Source: Lachnoclostridium sp.
GTDB lineage: Bacteria > Bacillota > Clostridia > Lachnospirales > Lachnospiraceae
Length of the DNA stretch: 64,000 nucleotides
Assembly: GCA_023665475.1 (NCBI GenBank)
Contig: JAMPEB010000003.1
Location: 124,001-188,000 of the forward strand
Direction of reading: 5' to 3'
Shown here: piece after piece, positions 27,226 through 36,568 of the stretch
How positions within the stretch are numbered: position 1 is the stretch's first letter
How the letters are laid out: each line of letters opens with the position of its first letter
The notes under the pieces: model-generated
What the model was told of the DNA's origin: nothing
The model's database searches: none
The model's input: only the letters and a program-made list of their open reading frames with translations
Translations under genes and position numbers: made by a program

Positions 27226-27915
27226 ATGGAAGAAAAAGAATTGGATAAAGTTGCTGCTTTTGACACCCTTTTTACCACAAACCGCATCCAAATGTACAAG
27301 GTACTCCTCTCCTATCTGCCCCCTTCCTTCCAAAGAAACCTTGCCGTATATATCAAACTTTCCGAACTTCATTACACCCTTTCGTTTTTTAACCGCCATC
27401 CCCGCGCAAGTCTGTGCAGTCCGGCTTTAGGTGCTTTCTCTCCCAATGGGCAGCGTTCTTCCTTTCCAATCATGGGGCAGGGATTCTCCTTCACGGACAA
27501 CGAGAGATTTTCTCGGCTTTTTGACGATATCTCCCCCTATTTGTCCCAGAGAGAACAAAATCGTTTGGCACAAATGAAAAACATGATGCAGAGCATGAAA
27601 AACATGCAGGAAATGATGGAGATGATGGAAATGATGAAATCCCTCTTTCCGGAAGGCATGGGAACCTCCGACAATATGAATTTTGATCCATCCATGCTGA
27701 CACAAATCATGCAGATGATGAACTTTGTGCCGGAGCCGGCAGCGGATTTTTCGGCAGATTCCGCCGCAGGCTCTGCCACGAACCCATCATTTGCGGATAT
27801 CTCTGTACCGGACGCCTCTTATGATTCCGCCGCGGCTCCCTTTGCCTCAGCCGACATGCATGCAAACGACATTCCAAAATTCACATCCGAGGAAAAAACA
27901 CTACCCGAAATATAA
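27226..27915 (+). CDS. Met-rich protein of unknown function
   Basis: I do not recognise this 229-residue protein. Residues 1-75 are mixed helical. Residues 95-150 are a striking methionine-rich amphipathic helix (repeats such as MMEMMEMM). The C-terminal 75 residues are Ala/Ser/Asp-rich and probably disordered. It has no signal peptide or membrane helix. The start has GAGGG at short spacing. It precedes a 98-residue gene by 68 bp in the same direction and follows the putative coat gene, so a sporulation link is possible but unproven. Other GTG/ATG starts are possible. Confidence 0.65.
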   Translation: MEEKELDKVAAFDTLFTTNRIQMYKVLLSYLPPSFQRNLAVYIKLSELHYTLSFFNRHPRASLCSPALGAFSPNGQRSSFPIMGQGFSFTDNERFSRLFDDISPYLSQREQNRLAQMKNMMQSMKNMQEMMEMMEMMKSLFPEGMGTSDNMNFDPSMLTQIMQMMNFVPEPAADFSADSAAGSATNPSFADISVPDASYDSAAAPFASADMHANDIPKFTSEEKTLPEI

Positions 27916-27948
27916 CCAAACAGACAAATTGTGTTTTTCGTATTTTAT

Positions 27949-27968
27949 GCCGCCAACAAAAAGGCGGC
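27949..27968 (+). repeat. AUG-CCG leader hairpin, copy 2
   Basis: GCCGCC and GGCGGC pair around an AACAAAAA loop, followed by GGAACGGAG, the ribosome site of the 98-residue gene. It begins with ATGCCG like the other copies. Confidence 0.7.
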
Positions 27969-27983
27969 GGAACGGAGATTATT

Positions 27984-28280
27984 ATGAATCATTTTGATGG
28001 CAAAAACAACCGTCCCCCATGGATGGAGGACGAATTAGTACGAAATATTCCCAAAGAAAAGCTGGACTTTCTCGGCAGACTGTTTATAGAAGGACATGGC
28101 AAAAGCCAGAAAGAAATGATGGCATATCTTATGCCCATGATGGCGCGGGCAAAAAAAGAAAACCTCTCCTTTACCCCTCAGGAGATGACCGCCGCCATAG
28201 CCGCCATCCGAAAATACAGCACCCAGGAAGAACTGTCACAGATTGACAACATACTATCCAAAACCCGAAACAATCAGTAA
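27984..28280 (+). CDS. Small helical protein of unknown function
   Basis: I do not recognise this 98-residue protein. It is charged and helical, contains a Met-rich segment (MMAYLMPMMARAKK, about residues 50-63) and has no signal or membrane segment. The Met-rich style recalls the preceding 229-residue protein, and the two are probably co-transcribed. The start has CGGAG at 6 nt, right after a leader hairpin. Confidence 0.7.
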   Translation: MNHFDGKNNRPPWMEDELVRNIPKEKLDFLGRLFIEGHGKSQKEMMAYLMPMMARAKKENLSFTPQEMTAAIAAIRKYSTQEELSQIDNILSKTRNNQ

Positions 28281-28347
28281 TCAAGATTGTTGTTACAGAA
28301 TTTAATTAAGTACAATTCAACTCAGCACAGCACGATCCCCACATCCG

Positions 28348-28395
28348 GGCAAGGATGCAGCTCAGCCCCCACAAACCGGCAAGGATGCAGCTCAG
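28348..28395. repeat. Two 18-bp direct repeats
   Basis: GGCAAGGATGCAGCTCAG occurs at 28348-28365 and 28378-28395, a 30-bp period, directly before the large inverted repeat. Two units are too few for a CRISPR array and no cas gene is near. Confidence 0.85.
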
Positions 28396-28501
28396 GGCGG
28401 CGCAGGGGCGCTGTCTGGGCATGTATTGTGAAGGATGGCGACATTTTCTGAAAATTCCCATCCGCAACTCCGCATGCCCAGACAGCGCCCCTGCGCCGCC
28501 C
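28395..28501. repeat. Perfect 29-bp inverted repeat with 49-nt loop
   Basis: Positions 28395-28423 are perfectly complementary to 28473-28501; the arms are very GC-rich (containing GCAGGGGCGCTG). The structure lies between the convergent 98-residue gene and leuS, 33 bp past the leuS stop. It could act as a two-way terminator despite having no T-run, or be a relic or active form of a palindromic element. No protein is encoded. Confidence 0.85.
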
Positions 28502-28534
28502 GGCACCCTTCATCCCGTACTTTCCATACTTCCC

Positions 28535-31066
28535 TTACTTCACCACAATATTCACAATCTTGCCCGGCACATAAATCTCCTTCACAACCGTGCCCGAAAG
28601 CTTATCCCCCAATGCCTCTTTCGCTTGTGCGATAACATTCTCCTTCGCCTCATCCTTGGCAATTTGAACAGTCGCCCGGACCTTACCGTTTACCTGAACC
28701 GCAATCTCAATGACACTCTCCACCGTCTTAGCTTCCTCATATTCCGGCCAAGTATTCTGATAGAGCCTGCCCTCATATCCCGCCGCCTGCCATAATTCCT
28801 CCGTAATATGGGGGGCTATGGGATTTAACAGAGTAAGCAATGTCTTGTACTCTCCCTTTGTAACGGCATTCTTCTTATAAAAATCATTGATAAGCGCCAT
28901 CATGGCTGCGATTGCCGTATTGTATTTCAGACTCTCAAAGTCATTTCCGACCTTCTTGATAGTCTGGTGCATCTTCGTTTCCATATCCTTGCTGTACTCG
29001 TCGCCGTCCACCAAGATATCCTGCAGCTTCCACACTCTTTCAAGAAATCTGCGGCATCCCTTAACGCCGTCCTCGCTCCATGCCGCGCTTAAGTCAAATG
29101 CGCCGATAAACATTTCATAGGTCCTCAGGGTATCCGCACCATAATCCCTTACGATATCATCCGGATTTACCACATTTCCAAGGCTCTTTGACATCTTAAC
29201 CACAGGGTGGTCCGCCATCTCGCCGAATTTTTCCCTCAAGGCAGCCTTCGCCGCTTCCTCACTGCCGTACTCACCAAGCAGCTCCTGCTGTTTCGCCGCG
29301 GGAAGGTTCTGGAAACTGTGGGGATTTAACCCCAAAATCATGCCATGGCTGGTTCTCTTCTGATAAGGCTCCGGACATGGCACCACGCCTTCATCATATA
29401 AAAATCTGTGCCAGAATCTGGAATACAATAAATGCAGGGTGGTGTGCTCCATTCCGCCGTTATACCAATCCACAGGCATCCAATAATCCAAAGCCTCCTT
29501 GCTGGCAAGAGCCTTGTCATTTAAGGGGTCTGTGTAACGCAGGAAATACCAGGAAGAGCCTGCCCACTGAGGCATGGTATCCGTCTCCCTCTTTGCAGGA
29601 CCGCCACAGCAAGGACAAGTGGTATTTACCCAATCCGTCATGGCTGCCAGAGGGGATTCGCCATTATCCGTAGGCATATAGCTCTCCACCTCCGGAAGCT
29701 CCAGAGGAAGCTCGCTCTCATCAAGGGGCACATAACCGCATTTTTCGCAATGTACAATGGGAATGGGTTCGCCCCAATAACGCTGTCTGGAAAATACCCA
29801 ATCCCTGAGCTTGTAATTCGTCTTTCTAGTGCCAATTTTCTTTTCTTCCAAGAAAGCGATAATCTTTTCCTTTGCATCCGCCACGGAAAGCCCGTCAAGG
29901 AACTCGGAATTTACCAAAGTGCCTGTCGCAACATCGGTATAAACCGCCTCCTGCACGCTTACGGGACTTCCTGCCACCACTTCGATAATGGGCAGATTAA
30001 ATTTCTTCGCAAAATCCCAGTCTCTTTCATCATGGGCAGGCACTGCCATAATGGCGCCCGTTCCATAAGTGATAAGCACATAATCGGAAATCCAGATAGG
30101 AATTTCCTTGCCGTTTACCGGATTCGTAGCCGTAATGCCCTCGAGGGGCACGCCTGTCTTATCCTTGGCAAGCTCCGTGCGCTCAAAATCGGATTTTCTT
30201 GCCGCCATCTCACGGTAAGCTGCCACAGCATCCCAATTACGGATTTCATCCTTATACTTATCAACCAAAGGATGCTCCGGCGCCACCACCATATAAGTCG
30301 CGCCAAAAAGGGTATCCGGTCTGGTAGTATAAACACGGAGTTTTTCGTCTTTCCCAGTGAGGGCAAAGTCAACCTCCGCGCCTTGGGATTTTCCAATCCA
30401 ATTCTTCTGGGAAACCTTGACCCTCTCAATATAATCCACGCTTTCAAGCCCTTCTAACAGCTTGTCGGCATACTCGGTAATCTTTAACATCCACTGGCTC
30501 TTAACCTTCCTCACTACCTCAGAGCCGCATCTTTCACAAACGCCGTTCACCACTTCCTCATTCGCAAGACCAACCTTACAGGAGGTACACCAATTGATGG
30601 GCATTTCGGATTTGTAGGCAAGGCCTGCCTTAAACAGCTTTAAGAAAATCCACTGAGTCCATTTATAGTAACCTGTCTCCGTGGTATTGACTTCCCTGTC
30701 CCAATCAAAGGAATAGCCCAGGGAATGTAACTGCTGCTTAAAGCGTTCCACATTATTTTTGGTGACAATCTTAGGATGGATGTGGTTCTGGATTGCATAG
30801 TTTTCCGTAGGCAGCCCAAATGCATCCCACCCCATGGGATAAAGCACATTATAGCCCTGCATCCTCCTCTTTCTTGCCACAATATCAAGCGCCGTATAGG
30901 GTCTGGGATGCCCCACATGAAGCCCCTGCCCCGAAGGGTAGGGGAACTCCACTAACGCATAATATTTCGGCTTGGAATAATCCTCAGAAGTCTTAAAAGC
31001 CTTTTCATCATCCCATATCTTCTGCCATTTCTGTTCCACCTCATGGTGATTGTAAGGTACTGACAT
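28535..31066 (-). CDS. leuS: Leucyl-tRNA synthetase
   Basis: This 843-residue class I synthetase charges tRNA-Leu. It has the HIGH-type HVGH in [11 protein letters not shown] (about residue 43), an editing CP1 domain (about 220-410, including a T-rich TTYGTG-like [16 protein letters not shown]), the KMSKS loop ([10 protein letters not shown], about 610) and the C-terminal anticodon-binding and zinc/tail domains. The ATG at 31066 follows GGAGG at 6 nt; the ATG at 31078 overlaps that site and is rejected. Unlike pheST it has no T-box leader: no AGGGTGGTACC motif is present in the 31067-31235 gap. The start lies just after a truncated copy of the leader hairpin (ACGGCGGAATGGAGG). Confidence 0.98.
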   Translation of the reverse strand: MSVPYNHHEVEQKWQKIWDDEKAFKTSEDYSKPKYYALVEFPYPSGQGLHVGHPRPYTALDIVARKRRMQGYNVLYPMGWDAFGLPTENYAIQNHIHPKIVTKNNVERFKQQLHSLGYSFDWDREVNTTETGYYKWTQWIFLKLFKAGLAYKSEMPINWCTSCKVGLANEEVVNGVCERCGSEVVRKVKSQWMLKITEYADKLLEGLESVDYIERVKVSQKNWIGKSQGAEVDFALTGKDEKLRVYTTRPDTLFGATYMVVAPEHPLVDKYKDEIRNWDAVAAYREMAARKSDFERTELAKDKTGVPLEGITATNPVNGKEIPIWISDYVLITYGTGAIMAVPAHDERDWDFAKKFNLPIIEVVAGSPVSVQEAVYTDVATGTLVNSEFLDGLSVADAKEKIIAFLEEKKIGTRKTNYKLRDWVFSRQRYWGEPIPIVHCEKCGYVPLDESELPLELPEVESYMPTDNGESPLAAMTDWVNTTCPCCGGPAKRETDTMPQWAGSSWYFLRYTDPLNDKALASKEALDYWMPVDWYNGGMEHTTLHLLYSRFWHRFLYDEGVVPCPEPYQKRTSHGMILGLNPHSFQNLPAAKQQELLGEYGSEEAAKAALREKFGEMADHPVVKMSKSLGNVVNPDDIVRDYGADTLRTYEMFIGAFDLSAAWSEDGVKGCRRFLERVWKLQDILVDGDEYSKDMETKMHQTIKKVGNDFESLKYNTAIAAMMALINDFYKKNAVTKGEYKTLLTLLNPIAPHITEELWQAAGYEGRLYQNTWPEYEEAKTVESVIEIAVQVNGKVRATVQIAKDEAKENVIAQAKEALGDKLSGTVVKEIYVPGKIVNIVVK

Positions 31067-31094
31067 AATATCCTCCATTCCGCCGTAAATCTTT

Positions 31095-31246
31095 TCACAC
31101 TATTCTCCACGATTCCGCTCTGCGAAATCTCAAATCCGGGCGGAGAATGCCCGTATTTGGGGCATTCTCCAGTGTGAGATTAGTACTTCTTTGCGAAGCA
31201 GCCTTTGCTGCGAGTGGCTAGAAGTACTTCTCACACTATTCTTCCA
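31095..31246 (-). repeat. Double-hairpin intergenic element, copy 3
   Basis: On the minus strand the unit opens with AGTGTGAGAAGTACTTCT directly at the stop of the EF-G-like gene. It closes that hairpin with AGAAGTACT and CTCACACT, then forms a second hairpin, GGAGAATGCCC/GGGCATTCTCC. It is flanked by near-identical direct repeats: TCACACTATTCTTCCAC at 31230-31246, which includes the stop codon, and TCACACTATTCTCCAC at 31095-31110. Confidence 0.75.
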
Positions 31247-33329
31247 CACTGTTCTCCGCAACCTTGGCTGCCCTTGCCGCAACCTCCTTCTCCTGCACAT
31301 CGGAGGGAGCCTGCTCATAACGGGCAAATTCATAAGAATATTCGCCCCTGCCGCCTGTCATAGAACGCAGATCCGTACAATAGCCGAACAATCCGCTCAT
31401 GGGCACATCCGCTTCGATAATCTGCCTGCCTCCCTGTAAAGGAGTCATGCCCAATACACGGCCGCGTCTCTTATTTAAATCACCCATAATGTCACCGGTA
31501 TTGGCATCGGGAACCGTCACCTTCACATTCATAATGGGTTCAAGGAGTACAGGTCCCGCCTCCATAAAGCCCTTGCGGAACGCCTGAATGGCCGCTGTCT
31601 TAAACGCCATCTCGGAAGAGTCCACTGTATGATAAGAGCCATCATACAAAACAGCTTTCACGCCAACTACAGGATATGCTGCCAAAGGTCCTCTCTCAAC
31701 GGATTCCTGCAGACCCTTCTCCACTGCCGGGAAGAAATTCTTGGGTACGGAACCGCCCACCACTTCCTGAGTAAACACATAGGGTACATCGATATCGTCC
31801 GCCGGTGAAAAACGCATCTTGACATGACCGTACTGTCCGTGCCCGCCGGACTGTTTCTTATATTTATACTCCACATCGGAATTTTTCTTAATGGTCTCAC
31901 GATAAGCAATCTTGGGCCTTGTCAGTTCCACCTCCACCTTGTACTCGTTAAGAAGCCTGCTGACAATGATTTCCAAATGCTGGTCGCCCATGCCGTACAA
32001 CAGAAGCTGCCTGTTTTGGGAATCGTTGACCACCTTTACCGTCAAATCCTCCCTTGTAATCTTCTGCAGCGCCTGAGAAATCTTATCTACATCAGCCTTG
32101 TTCTTGGGCTTATAACGCATATAAGTATAAGGCGTGGAAATTTCAAACTGACCGTATTTTATCGTGGTTGCCTTAGTGGACAGACTGTTGCCGGTTCCCG
32201 CCGATGTAAGCTTTGCCAGCGCGCCGATATCTCCCGCATGAAGCTCGCTTACCTCCTGAGGCTTATTGCCCTGCATGACATAGAGCTTTCCTATCTTTTC
32301 TTCCACATCGCAGTCCACATTGTAAATCAAATCATCCGTCTTAAGAACGCCGGAATTTACCTTGATCAAAGAATACTTTCCAATGAAGGGATCCATAATT
32401 GTCTTCCAGATATAAGCTGATTTCGCCTTGGAAAAATCATAGTCCGCATTATAAATCTCATTGGTTTTCATATTAATGCCCGCAACCTTGCGGTTTTCGG
32501 GACTTGGCATATATTTCACGATATCGTCAAGCAAGGTGTACATACCCTGACACAACACATTGGAACCCATGGTCATGGGAACAATACTGCCGTCGCAGAC
32601 ATTGGTGCGCAGCGCCGCCCTGATTTCCGCTTCCGAAAAAGTCTCGCCGCCAAAGTAACGCTCCATAAAGTCCTCGCTGGTCTCCGCCACGGCTTCCATC
32701 AGCGTATCCCTGCATATCTGCAGATTCGCTTTGTTGTATTCCGGCACTTCACAGGGAACTACCTCTTTTCCCTGCCAACGGTTTCCCGTCTCCGCAATGA
32801 CATTTACATAACCCACAAATTTCTCGTCCTCGCGGATGGGCAGATTAAAAGGAGCCATCTTCTTGCCGTAAAGGTTCGTCATATCTTCCACGACCTGACG
32901 GAAAGACGCATTATCCACATCCATATTGGATACATAAATAAAACGGGGCAGCTTGTACTTTTCACACAAATCCCATGCCTTCTGCGTACCCACTTCAATA
33001 CCGGATTTGCCGTTTACCACAATAATGGCGGCGCCCGCTGCGCTCACAGCTTCCTCCACCTCGCCCACAAAGTCAAAATAGCCCGGAGTATCGATAATAT
33101 TGATTTTATACCCGTCCCACTCAATGGGAATCACGGATGTATTGATGGAAAACTGTCTTTTCTGCTCCTCTTTACTGTAGTCGCTCAAAGTGTTGCCGTC
33201 CGTCACCTTACCCATGCGGGAAGTAATGCCGGACAGATAAGCAAACGCTTCCGCCAGACTGGTCTTGCCGCTGCCGCCGTGCCCCAGCAGAACCACATTG
33301 CGAATCTTGTCAGTTGTGTAAACCTTCAT
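31236..33329 (-). CDS. EF-G-like translation GTPase (paralogue)
   Basis: This 697-residue protein has the five-domain EF-G layout and belongs to the EF-G-like subfamily rather than canonical FusA. The P-loop is GHGGSGKTSL (about residue 18), where classical EF-G has AHIDAGKTT. G3 is DTPGYFDF. G4 reads SNMD instead of NKxD, a notable change at the guanine-specificity motif. C-terminal domains IV and V are present (KQSGGHGQYG, LQGGRQIIEADVPMSG). Such paralogues often lack clear translocase function and may act in recycling or stress. The ATG at 33329 follows GGAGGG at 7 nt. Its promoter is at 33388-33416. A repeat element begins at its stop codon and leuS follows. Confidence 0.92.
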   Translation of the reverse strand: MKVYTTDKIRNVVLLGHGGSGKTSLAEAFAYLSGITSRMGKVTDGNTLSDYSKEEQKRQFSINTSVIPIEWDGYKINIIDTPGYFDFVGEVEEAVSAAGAAIIVVNGKSGIEVGTQKAWDLCEKYKLPRFIYVSNMDVDNASFRQVVEDMTNLYGKKMAPFNLPIREDEKFVGYVNVIAETGNRWQGKEVVPCEVPEYNKANLQICRDTLMEAVAETSEDFMERYFGGETFSEAEIRAALRTNVCDGSIVPMTMGSNVLCQGMYTLLDDIVKYMPSPENRKVAGINMKTNEIYNADYDFSKAKSAYIWKTIMDPFIGKYSLIKVNSGVLKTDDLIYNVDCDVEEKIGKLYVMQGNKPQEVSELHAGDIGALAKLTSAGTGNSLSTKATTIKYGQFEISTPYTYMRYKPKNKADVDKISQALQKITREDLTVKVVNDSQNRQLLLYGMGDQHLEIIVSRLLNEYKVEVELTRPKIAYRETIKKNSDVEYKYKKQSGGHGQYGHVKMRFSPADDIDVPYVFTQEVVGGSVPKNFFPAVEKGLQESVERGPLAAYPVVGVKAVLYDGSYHTVDSSEMAFKTAAIQAFRKGFMEAGPVLLEPIMNVKVTVPDANTGDIMGDLNKRRGRVLGMTPLQGGRQIIEADVPMSGLFGYCTDLRSMTGGRGEYSYEFARYEQAPSDVQEKEVAARAAKVAENSVEE

Positions 33330-33387
33330 ACAGATGCCCTCCAGTTTCATTTATAGTATAGTTTTGCGTATTTCCTTACTATTTCTT

Positions 33388-33416
33388 ATTTTACTAGACA
33401 TTTGCTTCTTTTACAA
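33388..33416 (-). promoter_or_regulatory. Sigma-A promoter of the EF-G-like gene
   Basis: TTGTAA (33411-33416) and TAAAAT (33388-33393) with a 17-bp spacer on the minus strand, about 60 bp upstream of the start codon. Confidence 0.6.
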
Positions 33417-33444
33417 GTAATTCTTAAAGAATCTTAAATTGTTC

Positions 33445-33595
33445 ACACTTCCCATCATGCCGCTTCAGCGGCACAAACAATCAACGAGAAGAACGCTGCT
33501 CTTGCGTTCTTCAGTGTGAAGAAACTTCACACTGTGTAATTTAGATTTTCTTAGCGGGTGTCTTTTAGCCGCTTAGAAAATCTTTACACACTTTT
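33445..33595 (-). repeat. Double-hairpin intergenic element, copy 4
   Basis: On the minus strand the unit begins 9 bp after the GT-C gene stop with AGTGTGTAAAGATTTTCTAAGCGG. It closes with CGCTAAGAAAATCT and ACAC, and adds an extra small AGTGTGAAG/CTTCACACT stem. The second hairpin is GAAGAACGC/GCGTTCTTC, the same as in copy 2. It ends with GATTGTTTGTGCCGCTGAAGC, shared with copy 5. The remaining gap to the EF-G-like gene holds only that gene's promoter. Confidence 0.75.
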
Positions 33596-33599
33596 CATG

Positions 33600-35288
33600 T
33601 TAAAAGCGAAGATTCTCAAAATTATTGTTATATTCATGAATGTATTGATAATAATCCTCCGTGTCCCTGTCAATTTTAAAACTGTCATGCACCCATCCGG
33701 CGTCCGACAGGGCAATCGCGGCAATCAAAACCAAAAGCGCTGCGATACCGGCGTACATTTTACAAAAATGCCTGCCGTAAGTTTTTATGCTTTCCACAAG
33801 CGCCTGATACCCCAGAAATGCATAAGGAATCAGAAGAAAGAAAAACGGCACGGTATAGCGGCATTTGGCCTCCCAGACAGCAAAGAAAAGAAATCCTCCC
33901 AGAAAAAGGATCACGAACAAAAGCTGTCTGAGATCCGCTTTGTCTGCGGCAATCAGATACATAAGCACCCCGAAAAGCAAAATCGACTGTATCATGTCAA
34001 ATACATAAATCAGCAGAATATTAATCTTTCCGCCGTCATTAATGGCGGATTTGACAAAACTTTTCAATTCCAAACCCGTATTTCTCCAATTTTGAATATG
34101 AAAACATTCAAAAGTAGGATTATTCCACTCGGAAGCCAGTTTGAGGTTGAAGAAACGCCACGCATAAGCAGGATCTTCCGCAAATTTCGCAAGAGACTCT
34201 TTTACGGAATCCTTTGCCTCCTCCCCCGTTTTTTGGGTATCATAATTATTTTTTGCGAAAACATTCTCCTCATAACAGTTATACCAGCCCGGAGCTCCGT
34301 CTTCCGCCTCCTGCAGACCCATGGCTATGTTTGCCCACATACTGTTGCCTTCCGGCCAATTTCCGGAAATCTGCCCTATGACGATATCCGGCAGCCTTAT
34401 GCCAAGAAGCACCATAGCCAGACAGACAACCGCCAAAAAAGCCCTTTTTCCCCTTTCTTTGCCGGCTGATAGCCAGTCAAAGAAAAGCAAAATACAAAGC
34501 CCCACCAGAACAATCATTTCATTCCGTTTGGAAATAATCGCAAATACCATACATGCTCCGGAACCGAAAAGCCAGACAGGTTTATGATTCCGCGTATAGC
34601 CTAACATCGCCGCAACCGCAAGGCATCCCCAGCTAAAACCGATTACATCCCCATACAATATCATACAAAAAAAGGCGTAAGGCAGATAACAAATCAGCAT
34701 GATACTTTGAATACAATGGATCTCCTTTTCCGGATACAGCATCCGCAGAGAATAAGCCACGGCTAAAACCGCAAGGATATAAAACAATATGTTAATACCG
34801 TAAAATATCAGAAAAGATTGGTCCACGGAAAAAAACTTTAACAAAAACGCCACAAAAAGCACCATACCGTTTTGATGGGGCCACATATACAGATAGCCCC
34901 CCGGCTGCCATCCGCTGTAGTCTCCCGCAAGCAGCATACCGGCGTTCTGATATATTTTCTCCATATCGCCAAAATACCAGAACCGGGTATTCATGGTCCA
35001 TACTCCTAAAAATACCGCCGCTGACAGAACCAACAGCCCCACTATAAGATATCCGTGCCGCTTTAAAAAACCGCGGATTTTGTCTGTGCACAAAAGTGCC
35101 GTAATCCCCACAGACAAAACAATCCCCGCAAGCTGTCTGAAAGCGTTGTTGCCCACAAAATATACTTTTTCCGTCACTCTCTGAATGCAGCATATAGTAA
35201 ATAAACCTTGCAGAAATAAATAGCCCACAAAGACAATTCCCAAAACTCTCACTATTTTACAACATATCCTGTTTATTTTTTCCGGCAT
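33600..35288 (-). CDS. GT-C superfamily membrane glycosyltransferase-like protein
   Basis: This 562-residue polytopic protein has about 12 membrane helices. The first large outer loop contains acidic residues (YFGDMEKIYQNAG), as in ArnT/PMT-type GT-C enzymes, and a WPHQNG motif follows. The C-terminal helices contain a WEAKCRYTVPFFF motif. Family enzymes use polyprenyl-phosphate sugars to modify surface polymers or proteins; the acceptor is unknown. It shares layout and local motifs with the gene at 44822-46333, so the two are probably paralogues. The ATG at 35288 has GGGAG at 7 nt, better than the upstream ATGs. It is divergent from tyrA, with its own promoter at 35330-35358. Confidence 0.75.
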   Translation of the reverse strand: MPEKINRICCKIVRVLGIVFVGYLFLQGLFTICCIQRVTEKVYFVGNNAFRQLAGIVLSVGITALLCTDKIRGFLKRHGYLIVGLLVLSAAVFLGVWTMNTRFWYFGDMEKIYQNAGMLLAGDYSGWQPGGYLYMWPHQNGMVLFVAFLLKFFSVDQSFLIFYGINILFYILAVLAVAYSLRMLYPEKEIHCIQSIMLICYLPYAFFCMILYGDVIGFSWGCLAVAAMLGYTRNHKPVWLFGSGACMVFAIISKRNEMIVLVGLCILLFFDWLSAGKERGKRAFLAVVCLAMVLLGIRLPDIVIGQISGNWPEGNSMWANIAMGLQEAEDGAPGWYNCYEENVFAKNNYDTQKTGEEAKDSVKESLAKFAEDPAYAWRFFNLKLASEWNNPTFECFHIQNWRNTGLELKSFVKSAINDGGKINILLIYVFDMIQSILLFGVLMYLIAADKADLRQLLFVILFLGGFLFFAVWEAKCRYTVPFFFLLIPYAFLGYQALVESIKTYGRHFCKMYAGIAALLVLIAAIALSDAGWVHDSFKIDRDTEDYYQYIHEYNNNFENLRF

Positions 35289-35329
35289 GCCCATTCTCCC
35301 AGCTTCTCGGTAAAACAAATCATGTTCTC

Positions 35330-35358
35330 ATTTTATCATAGTCATTTGTCCGGCTCAA
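35330..35358 (-). promoter_or_regulatory. Promoter of the GT-C gene
   Basis: TTGAGC (35353-35358) and TAAAAT (35330-35335) lie on the minus strand 17 bp apart. A plus-strand promoter for tyrA in the same gap is less clear (a TAGAAT near 35415 with a poor -35). Confidence 0.55.
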
Positions 35359-35461
35359 CTTGTTTTTGTGATTTTGATAAACATTAGTTGTGGAAAAAGG
35401 CGGATAACTGTGGTAGAATACAGTAATAATACAGTAAATGTTTTCAAGGAGACTTCCATAC

Positions 35462-36568
35462 ATGAATACTACCATAACTTCTTTCGGCTTTATCGGTCTG
35501 GGATTAATCGGCGGCTCCATTGCAAGAGCCATCCGGGAAAAAATGCCGGATTCCCATATCGTGGCATATGATATAAACCGGGACACCTTAAATGCCGCCT
35601 CATCGGAACATATTGCAGATGTAGTTACCGACTGCATCGACGCCTCTTTTGCCGACTGCGATTATGTATTTCTGTGCGCTCCCGTCCGGAAAAACGAAGA
35701 GAATCTGCAGGCGGTGAAAAAAGTAATTTCCAACCACTGTCTTCTTACCGATGTAGGAAGCGTAAAGACGGGGATTCACAACGCCATTGAAAGAGCCGGT
35801 CTGGAAAAACAGTTTATCGGCGGACATCCCATGGCAGGCAGCGAACGGGTGGGCTTTTTAAATGCCAAAACCGTTCTTTTACAGGACGCCTATTATATTC
35901 TGACACCCACCGCTTCGGTTTCCCCCGAAAAAGTGGATGCCTATCAAAACCTTGTAAAAACTCTGGGCGCCATTCCTTTAGTGTTGAACTACGAGCAGCA
36001 CGACCTTATCACCGCCGCCATCAGTCATCTGCCCCATGTGATTGCCGCCTCTTTGGTGAATCTTGTCCGCGACAGGGATTCCGAGGACGGCATCATGAAA
36101 ATGGTAGCTGCCGGCGGATTTAAAGATATCACCCGCATCGCCTCTTCCTCCCCCGTGATGTGGCAGCAGATATGTCTCACCAATACGGAGAATATAAAGA
36201 GCATGCTCTCCGATTATATTCAGTCTTTACTCACGGTTCAAAAGCAGATAGAAAATCTTGACGCCGATGCTTTGTATGAGTTTTTTGACGGCGCCCGGAT
36301 TTACAGAGATTCCTTTATCAATGCCTCCAGCGGTCCCATCAAGAAAAATTATTCTTTCAATGTGGATATTTCGGATGAGACAGGAGCTCTGGCGTCCATC
36401 ACGACTATGCTGGCTCTTAACGGTATCAGTATCAAAAATGTAGGAATCGTTCATAACAGGGAAGCCCAAAACGGCGTCCTGCGGATAGAATTTTATGAAG
36501 AAACGGCTGTCTTGAAAGCCCAAAAGCTTCTACAGGACAAAAACTATGTGGTATACACCCTGAACTAG
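35462..36568 (+). CDS. tyrA: Prephenate dehydrogenase with ACT domain
   Basis: This 368-residue protein has an N-terminal NAD(P) Rossmann domain (GFIGLGLIGGSIARA, residues 8-22) and the prephenate dehydrogenase signature GGHPMAGSE (about residue 121). A helical dimer domain and a C-terminal ACT domain follow (about 298-368), which likely senses tyrosine. It converts prephenate to 4-hydroxyphenylpyruvate in tyrosine synthesis. The ATG at 35462 follows AAGGAG; the earlier in-frame ATG at 35438 lacks a site. No other aromatic pathway gene is adjacent, which is unusual for Clostridia. The stop codon lies inside a 34-bp tandem duplication. Confidence 0.95.
   Translation: MNTTITSFGFIGLGLIGGSIARAIREKMPDSHIVAYDINRDTLNAASSEHIADVVTDCIDASFADCDYVFLCAPVRKNEENLQAVKKVISNHCLLTDVGSVKTGIHNAIERAGLEKQFIGGHPMAGSERVGFLNAKTVLLQDAYYILTPTASVSPEKVDAYQNLVKTLGAIPLVLNYEQHDLITAAISHLPHVIAASLVNLVRDRDSEDGIMKMVAAGGFKDITRIASSSPVMWQQICLTNTENIKSMLSDYIQSLLTVQKQIENLDADALYEFFDGARIYRDSFINASSGPIKKNYSFNVDISDETGALASITTMLALNGISIKNVGIVHNREAQNGVLRIEFYEETAVLKAQKLLQDKNYVVYTLN

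Noticed and set aside
28348..28395. CRISPR-like spaced repeats
   Set aside because: Only two units of 18 bp at a 30-bp period, no spacers of constant size beyond one, and no cas genes in the window.
31067..31235. T-box leader for leuS
   Set aside because: The gap lacks the AGGGTGGTACC core and a T-run terminator; it holds a double-hairpin repeat instead.
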